Source: Merluccius polli (lineage: Eukaryota > Chordata > Actinopteri > Gadiformes > Merlucciidae). Taken from it: a stretch of 64,000 bases of DNA. The notes beneath the pieces were generated by a model. The model made no database searches. It was given only the letters and a program-made list of their open reading frames with translations, and had not been told where the DNA came from. The translations under genes and the position numbers were made by a program. Shown here piece after piece: positions 56,897 to 64,000 of the stretch. Each line of letters opens with the position of its first letter. The first letter of the stretch is position 1. The stretch is from NCBI GenBank assembly GCA_030340625.1, contig JAOPHQ010006589.1, positions 62,001 through 126,000 on the forward strand, read 5' to 3'.

Positions 56897-56970
56897 CCGT
56901 TGAGTCAAGTCAATTTTATTTGTTTAGCCCTTAATCACACATACAGTCTAAAAGGGCTTTCACAGGCCGT
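56897..56970 (-). repeat. L2-type LINE tail, minus orientation
   Basis: GTCAATTTTATTTGTTTAGC followed by CTTAATCAC and AAAGGGCTTTCAC is the reverse of the L2-type 3' end also seen at 16650-16720. Confidence 0.5.
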
Positions 56971-58109
56971 ATGGCTGCCGTAATTGACATAATATTCCTT
57001 CATGAACCAAAATTAACACATTCCTATTAATAAGTGCGAACACTTTCAATCGCTTAATGTTTTACGTTACACAGTCGTCATTTTTTCTTTCTACTTTAGG
57101 TTATACTTTTACTTGGGTTATATCTGGCTCCATGCTGTAGTTGTGGGTGAACATTGCCTTCCACTTTCATCCCTCCTGTTCTGTCCTCTGCGTGGCGTGA
57201 CAAGGTTAGCGGTGAGCCAGAAGTAATGGCCAGTGCGTGCTCCACAGTTACCACCACCACCAGCTATCTACCACCAGCAAGCTGTCAACCGCTGCAGCGT
57301 GTAGCTCTGCATCCGCTGGGTACACCCTGACTCACACGACAGCCAGCCATATGCGTCATGTGTACCGTCACGCGCACTTGCACACACACGCACATACGCA
57401 CATACGCACATGCACACATGCACATACACGGGCACACATGCACATACACGTGTGCACACACACAAACACAAACACACACACCAACATACGCATACATGTG
57501 TGCACACACACACAAACACACATGCACACACACAAACATACGCACACACACATGCACACACACACTCTCACACACACACACACACACACAGCTATTTATG
57601 TATACTGTATAGACACACACACACACACAAGGCTATATATGTATACTGCATAGACACACACACACGCACACACACATGCATGCACACACCGTATGTGTAT
57701 GCACACTCATTATACACACCATATGTGTACACATAAGCACACACACACACACACGCACACACACAATTACTGCATGTGTGTACCAGAGAAACTGCGACAT
57801 ACTCCTAATTAGGGTAAAATGTGACTTTGTGTTGGAGGTGTATGTGGGAACCACATACTGAGACAGACAAAGGCTCATATTATACAGAAGGAGAAGAAGG
57901 GCTACATGGAAAGCATCCATCTTTGAAGGACTGGAGAGGGCATAAACAAGCCAAGGTTAATGTATCGCTGTGTTTCAGGAGACACAACAAGGGCCGTGCA
58001 GCTGTTTGTGGGTGTTACAAGTGAATGCTAAATATGAGGAACCAAGAGAGGGAACAAGTGATAGTTTCAAAGATACAATAATGATTTCAGGGAAATAAGG
58101 AATTAGAAA

Positions 58110-58110
58110 T

Positions 58111-58165
<55 letters not shown>
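58110..58165. repeat. (GA)n microsatellite
   Basis: Pure GA tract of about 28 units. Confidence 0.95.
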
Positions 58166-58167
<2 letters not shown>

Positions 58168-58366
58168 CCAATAGGGGGAGAAAGTAAAAAGTGGTGGCTA
58201 AAACAAAGACATTGACATCAGTTTCTTCCTCCCTGTATCTGATGTGCTCCAGTTCTGCCTCAGTACCAGAGACACACAGGAGGCTCACAGATATAGCACA
58301 CCCTTCACTTCTCCTATACAATGAGCCTTTGTTTGGCATGTGGCACACACACACACACAAGTGCAT

Positions 58367-58406
<40 letters not shown>

Positions 58407-58492
58407 GTACATGCACACACACACACACACACACACAAACATGCACTCACACATGCACGCACGGTGCATAAACACACACACACACATTAGTG

Positions 58493-58524
<32 letters not shown>

Positions 58525-59004
58525 TTCACATATTGGCGCACACATACACACACACACCAGACACTACACAAAGACACACACACACACAGGATCAGAGAGA
58601 TGTCTCCTCTCTTTCTTCCCTGACTGCTGATGCTCAACAGAGATGACTTAGCTGAAGTGAGGGAATACAGAGGGAAGAGAAGACAGCATCTCAAACTGTC
58701 TCATACTAATTAATGTATGGGCAAATATGCCAACTCTTTTCATTATCAAACTTTACTCAGATTTCTTTTGGTTAGTTTTGTTCAAAAATATATATATAAT
58801 TTTGAAATGTGTTCACATGTTCTAATAGATGATTCCCACCTTGGAAGGAGGTCTTTGATTAAAGCTGTCATGGAGGTATGATATAAATACATCAGGTTTG
58901 GCCTCGCGATGGCGGACCTGTATATCTGGCCCTCCATCTGTCCCCATATGGTCTAATCTCTCCGGGGGGGGGGGGTCACTGTGGAGCGCAGCTATACCAT
59001 ACTA

Positions 59005-59067
<63 letters not shown>

Positions 59068-59257
59068 CGTTTGTGTGCATGCATGCGTGCTGGTTGGGTC
59101 TTGTTTGTGTGTGCCTTTCATATACGTGTTATTTTTTTGTTTTACACTGAGAGATAAAAAAATAACCAGTAAACAGATTAATATCAGGGCAGTTATTGGG
59201 CTGAACAATGTTAGTGTGGCAGATTTGTTCTAAACAAAGGAAAAAGTGTGTAGCTGC

Positions 59258-59261
<4 letters not shown>

Positions 59262-59348
<87 letters not shown>
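59262..59348. repeat. (GT)n microsatellite
   Basis: About 43 GT units. A second tract at 59008-59065 lies 200 bp upstream. Confidence 0.95.
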
Positions 59349-59351
<3 letters not shown>

Positions 59352-60332
59352 CGCGTGCGGTGGGGGGATGATGTACTGCGTATGGCTCTCTGCTCCCTTG
59401 GTATCTGCTGTGGGATAGATGAGGATCGTAGATGAGTCATACAGCATCCTCAGCAGAAGACTCCCGACTCCTAACCCTATTGCCACTGCAAATCTGTGTG
59501 TGTGTGTTTGTGTTACTCTGTATGCAGAAAGCCGACAGAGGAGAAAGACAGAACGAAATGTAGTCAGCGTCAAGATGTGAGATAGTTTCCCAGCGAACCA
59601 TTGGTCAATGACATATATGTCGCTATACCAACAGGAATTGTCTATCTCTCTATCTCTCACACTCTTCATCTCTCTTGTTTTCATGCTTCTTATTATTTAA
59701 TTATTTCGTATTATGTTTTTTTCTTATTCTGGGAAATCTTCTGTTAGCTATTCCAACATTACTCTCCAGCGTCACTCCCACCCCCAGATGTGGATGATTT
59801 GCTGGTCATTCCATGGATGTGAAGTCATTCTGCCATTGGGAGTTCACAACCACATTGTCCAGAGCTCTGTTGAGAATTAGAAAGAGGAAATGTGTAGCAG
59901 GATTCGAGCCCATGTTTTGAGGTGGGTTTTTTTACAGACTGGACTGTTAAGTGTATGAGAAAACCTTATAAATATGGAAGGTGTTGTGACTTATGGTGGG
60001 TGCAATATGGTAGTTTATTTAAGCAATAAGCCAAGAGAGGCGGTGGTTTCCTCCGCTCTGCGTCGTGCCTAACAACGCCCCCTACCTAAAATCACTGTAA
60101 ACCACGACCTCAAGTAGCTTATTTATATAAAACGCTTTTATAAAACGGTAACTAAAACGGTGACTATAGACTACCTAGTAAGATTTCAGAAACATAAAAT
60201 GCGATCAGTTCCTCAAGACAGCAAAATGGTTGCCAAGCAACACAGGCGCGGTGGTATTTTACGTCGGCTTTGAGCCAATCAGAATCAAGGACCAGAACTA
60301 TCCGTTTTATAATCTTGAACTGCTTGTCCCGT

Positions 60333-60415
60333 CAGGTTGGTGTAGCGGCTAGCGTTGGACGGCCAGTCGGAAGGTACTGAACCCCTGTCTACCTGTAGGC
60401 GTCCTATAGCAAAAG
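60333..60415 (+). mobile_element. tRNA-derived SINE-like fragment
   Basis: GGTTGGTGTAGCGGCTAGCG resembles a polymerase III A box and GGTACTGAACCCC a decayed B box, about 30 bases apart. TGTAGGCGTCCTATAGCAAA is typical of the body of fish SINEs. No target duplication was found. Confidence 0.4.
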
Positions 60416-61656
60416 ATGCCTGACCTCATACCTGCTCCTCCATGACGTTTTTTTATAATTCACTGTCTCTTTGGACGATGTGCTATTCATTAAATTATTA
60501 ACATGTAAACAGAAATATCACAAAGACAGACTATGCTGACATCATACGGAGTCAGTACAGATCACATAGACATCATGTTGGATGTGAATACTTTCACTTT
60601 GCAGTCAAATATTTGTCTGTTTACATTAACGCACAGCCTTGCCCTTGTGCTGTCTACCCTAGTACCCAAGGTGATCTTTTAATGATGAAATTATTGATTT
60701 AATCATTGAATGCAGTGGCCCGTGACCGTGATAAGAGTGAGCAGCGGTTTGTCTGCCTTATCTGTCTCTAAACAGTGACCGCCATGTTCTATAGGCTATT
60801 ATGGTAATTGAATCACTGACTTATATGTATTTTAATGGAGAAAATGTTAATTACTGCTTTACGATCTGCGTAAAGGTGTGTTTCTGAAGGTGATCGGGAT
60901 TGTGAGTATGTGTGCGTGTGTCTGCCTGTCTGTCTGCCTGTCTGTCTGTCTGTCTGTCTGTCTATCTGTCTGTCTGTCCGTCCCTCCGTGTCCTTGCCCT
61001 GGAATTTACGGATGATGTCATTCTGACCTCCTACCACTACATTGACTTTGACTCCGACTTCCTTGCCTCCAGATCCAGATCCGGGTTTTCTCCAGCTGCT
61101 GCTGCTGTTGGTTTAGGGGTGGGACTGCACTGCAGCGAGAGAGAGAGAGAGAGAGAGAGGTCGCGAGAGAGAGAGAGAGAGAAAGAGCGAGAGAGAGAGA
61201 GAGAGAGAGAGAGAGCTGTTCAGCAATGTGCTAGAGTGAGATCCACACAGCCGTAGCATTGATCAGCGAGGAAGAGTAGAGAGCAGGTTTGTCTAATTTA
61301 TATAGATTCATATGCATATGTTGACCTCTGTGCATGTGTGTGTTTGTGGGGGGGGGGGGTTGTTTGTGAGAAGGATTATATGGCATATAGGACTACGGCA
61401 GATACAATGATGTGTTTAATTTGCATTCAATTCAATTCTTCTTATTCACAATTAGTTTTAATCAATTTGAATCGCAAATTACTTCTCTGAACTCATTTTA
61501 AGGGATTTGAAGTTTAGTTAGTTGAGGTGCAGCATGAACTGTGTATCACTGCCCAGTGTGTTGCTGTGCCTGCCTTGGGACTGGGAATGCATGGCTTTGC
61601 ATGTACAAGCTTAAATCCTTGTAAAACAGTATATTGTTCCGGTGGTGTCTGTATTA

Positions 61657-61791
<135 letters not shown>

Positions 61792-63179
61792 ATAAATAAA
61801 TGTCTGTGAGCGTGAGTGCATGCATCCATGAATGTGTGTGTACAGAAGGAGGGCGTTGTAACCACAGGAGCTCTTTGCTCATCCAAAACGCAAACAATCT
61901 TCCATATCCTGCAGCCATCAACTCCTTAGGTACATCCACCTGATCTTCCATCGCTGCCTTTTTCACCACCTTTTGCTTCCCTACATACTCGTATCATTCA
62001 GTTCATTATGATTATTTTTTTCCTGTACATTTCATCATACGCTAGCCTGTCTTTGTTGTGCGTGTCAATTTGCTAATTTCCCTGTTAGCACTCTCTTGCT
62101 TTTTGTCTTCCGTCAGACACTGCATACATTGTGTGTGTGTGTGTGTGTGTGTATGTTTGCGTGTGTGTGTGTGTGTGCGTGCGTGTGCATGTGTGTGTTT
62201 GTGTGTTGATGCACATCTACATATTACTGTCTCTGTCTCTCTCTCCTTCTCTCTCTCTATCGTTTCACCCCCCCTCTGTGTCTTTCTATCCGTCTCACTC
62301 GCTGTCTCACACCGGCTGTTTGACGTTCTCCCAAATCAGCTTCCATTTGTTGCCATAGCAACTGTGTTTGATCTCCTCCGCCCAACCAACCCTCCGCCCT
62401 CTCCCGACCGCCCCAGTATTCAAGAGCCCCTCTCATCAAACACGCCGTCCTCCCGCCTCTTCAGCCCTTCCCCACTACTTCCATCACCCCCACCAAAACC
62501 ACCACCAACACCCATTCCAGACCACAGCTTTGGTCACTCAGAGTCCAACAGACCATCCAAAATTGGTCTCGAGACCAAGACCGGACTCGAGTACTACAGC
62601 CCTGATCGCTGCACCCCCTGCACCCACCCACCCACCTCTCACACCCCACCCCCCTTACCCACTCCAATCCTGTTCCCACCCGGTGAATAATTCATGGGGC
62701 ACCCCCTGTTGGTTACCCTGGCGACAGACAATGACAAGGTGTGCAATCATCTGATCAACCGCCGCCGTGTGACCTTGTAAACTATAGTCAGCGCTGGCGT
62801 CTTGTCGGTTCTCGGCTGGGCGCACATGTGTTTCTGTGTGTGCGTGAATGTGTGTGTGGATGACCTATTTGTGCATTTACTGTGGGGATATATTATTGTT
62901 TTGCCTTTGTGAATGAATTTCATGTTGGTGATTATGAACCAGTGGACTATGAGAACAATACTGTCCACTGTTGTTGTGTATAGTTTACTCTGGTCTAATA
63001 TGCATATATATCCTTCAGCGCTGTGGGCAGACAGACAGACAGACAGACATTGCATGTGGTACAGGTATGGGTGCTTTCACCTACATTGTATGCAAATGAG
63101 GCCATGGCTCTCTGCCTGTAGACTCTGCATTAGTATTCATAGCCGTACCTGCTGGGCAGCATTCAACACACACTCAGGG

Positions 63180-63338
<159 letters not shown>

Positions 63339-64000
63339 GTTTGTATTCATGGGGATGTTGTCAGACTTCTCTTGTGCGTACTGCAGGGGTGGCACAGACA
63401 ACTCTGTCTCTTTCTCTCTCTTTTTCTGTTTCTCTACTCAATGCTCTCTCGTTTCCTCCAATTATCTATATCTCTCTTTTTCTTCTCCCTATCATGCTGC
63501 CAAACAAGCAAATCATTGTGTGGTGCAGGATATGAACATATCCACCCACACACACATTCAGATGCAAACATGGCAAGAGTCTGGTTCTGGTTTGTGTGGA
63601 ATGATTGACAACACGTACACACACACACACACACACACACATCTGTAGGGCATCTGTTCGGACGGTAAATATTGAGATGACACAGATAGCCTTGAGCGAT
63701 ATGTCTTGGGACTGTAATCAATAACACACTTGCACACACTTTCTCAAACACACACACACACACTTTCTCAAACACACACACACACACACATATATACACA
63801 CACAGATACACACACACACATTTATTGGGCTCTTACAAATGAAATAAAGAGGGACAATTTCATTACAAGCCATATTTGCTCTCTATTACAGAGCGAGACT
63901 GAACCTCATTTTCAAGGAGCAGCGCACACACAAATGCACTCGCACACACACACACCACACTCTATTTAGCTGGTTATCCATCGACCCTGCATCTATTCTG

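Noticed and set aside
62058..62690. Proline/serine-rich open frame in the cntnap intron
   Set aside because: It starts in a GT repeat, has no splice sites or recognisable domain, and its composition follows C-rich sequence.

Overview
The window is nuclear DNA of a ray-finned fish, probably a percomorph-type teleost. Interrupted vertebrate genes with GT/AG introns sit among fish-type mobile elements (Gmr1-like and chromovirus Ty3/gypsy elements, endogenous retroviruses, L2/CR1-type LINEs, a tRNA-derived SINE, Tc1, hAT and PIF/Harbinger elements) and very long CA/GT and GA microsatellites. There are no bacterial genes, CRISPR arrays or operons.

Layout. 1-4.4 kb: a small unclassified insertion, one unidentified coding exon (2423-2608) and the terminal exon of a TEAD transcription factor gene (3201-3314) with its 3' flank. 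4.4-18.75 kb: one minus-strand endogenous retrovirus (ERV1) with paired LTRs, a tRNA-Trp-type primer binding site and a 4-6 bp target duplication. A full-length-like LINE, a solo LTR, a hAT MITE, a PIF/Harbinger element and an L2-type tail are nested in it. 18.75-23.15 kb: hAT debris with a BED finger and an internally deleted chromovirus carrying a SINE with a 10 bp target duplication. 23.2-26.8 kb: a plus-strand host-like gene (three exons) encoding a charged protein, interrupted by a solo LTR and an L2 fragment, with a Harbinger MITE inserted exactly at the stop codon. 28.2-36 kb: exons of a minus-strand SAMD3-like gene with a duplicated exon, split by a second, younger provirus (ERV2, plus strand). 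37.3-39.2 kb: a decayed Tc1 element hosting another solo LTR. 39.2-44.9 kb: a Gmr1-like retrotransposon, a Ty3/gypsy element with integrase encoded upstream of reverse transcriptase; its gag is broken by an 80 bp tandem duplication and its RNase H end is lost. 45-64 kb: three exons of a contactin-associated protein-like gene (best match CNTNAP2) coding a laminin-G domain, in introns full of microsatellites.

How the parts relate. The host genes (tead, charged-protein gene, SAMD3-like gene, cntnap) are not a functional unit. The main story is the layered history of insertions. ERV1 and ERV2 share internal sequence but have different LTRs. ERV1 LTRs differ at about ten sites, while ERV2 LTRs differ at one site I could see, although the ERV2 interior is already non-coding. 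The most unusual signal is a module repeated in both proviruses: a perfect stem-loop followed within 0-1 nt by a purine tract. One copy lies at the 3' LTR junction and further copies lie upstream.

All calls come from reading the sequence. No database search was run; comparisons with known families rest on memory of their motifs.
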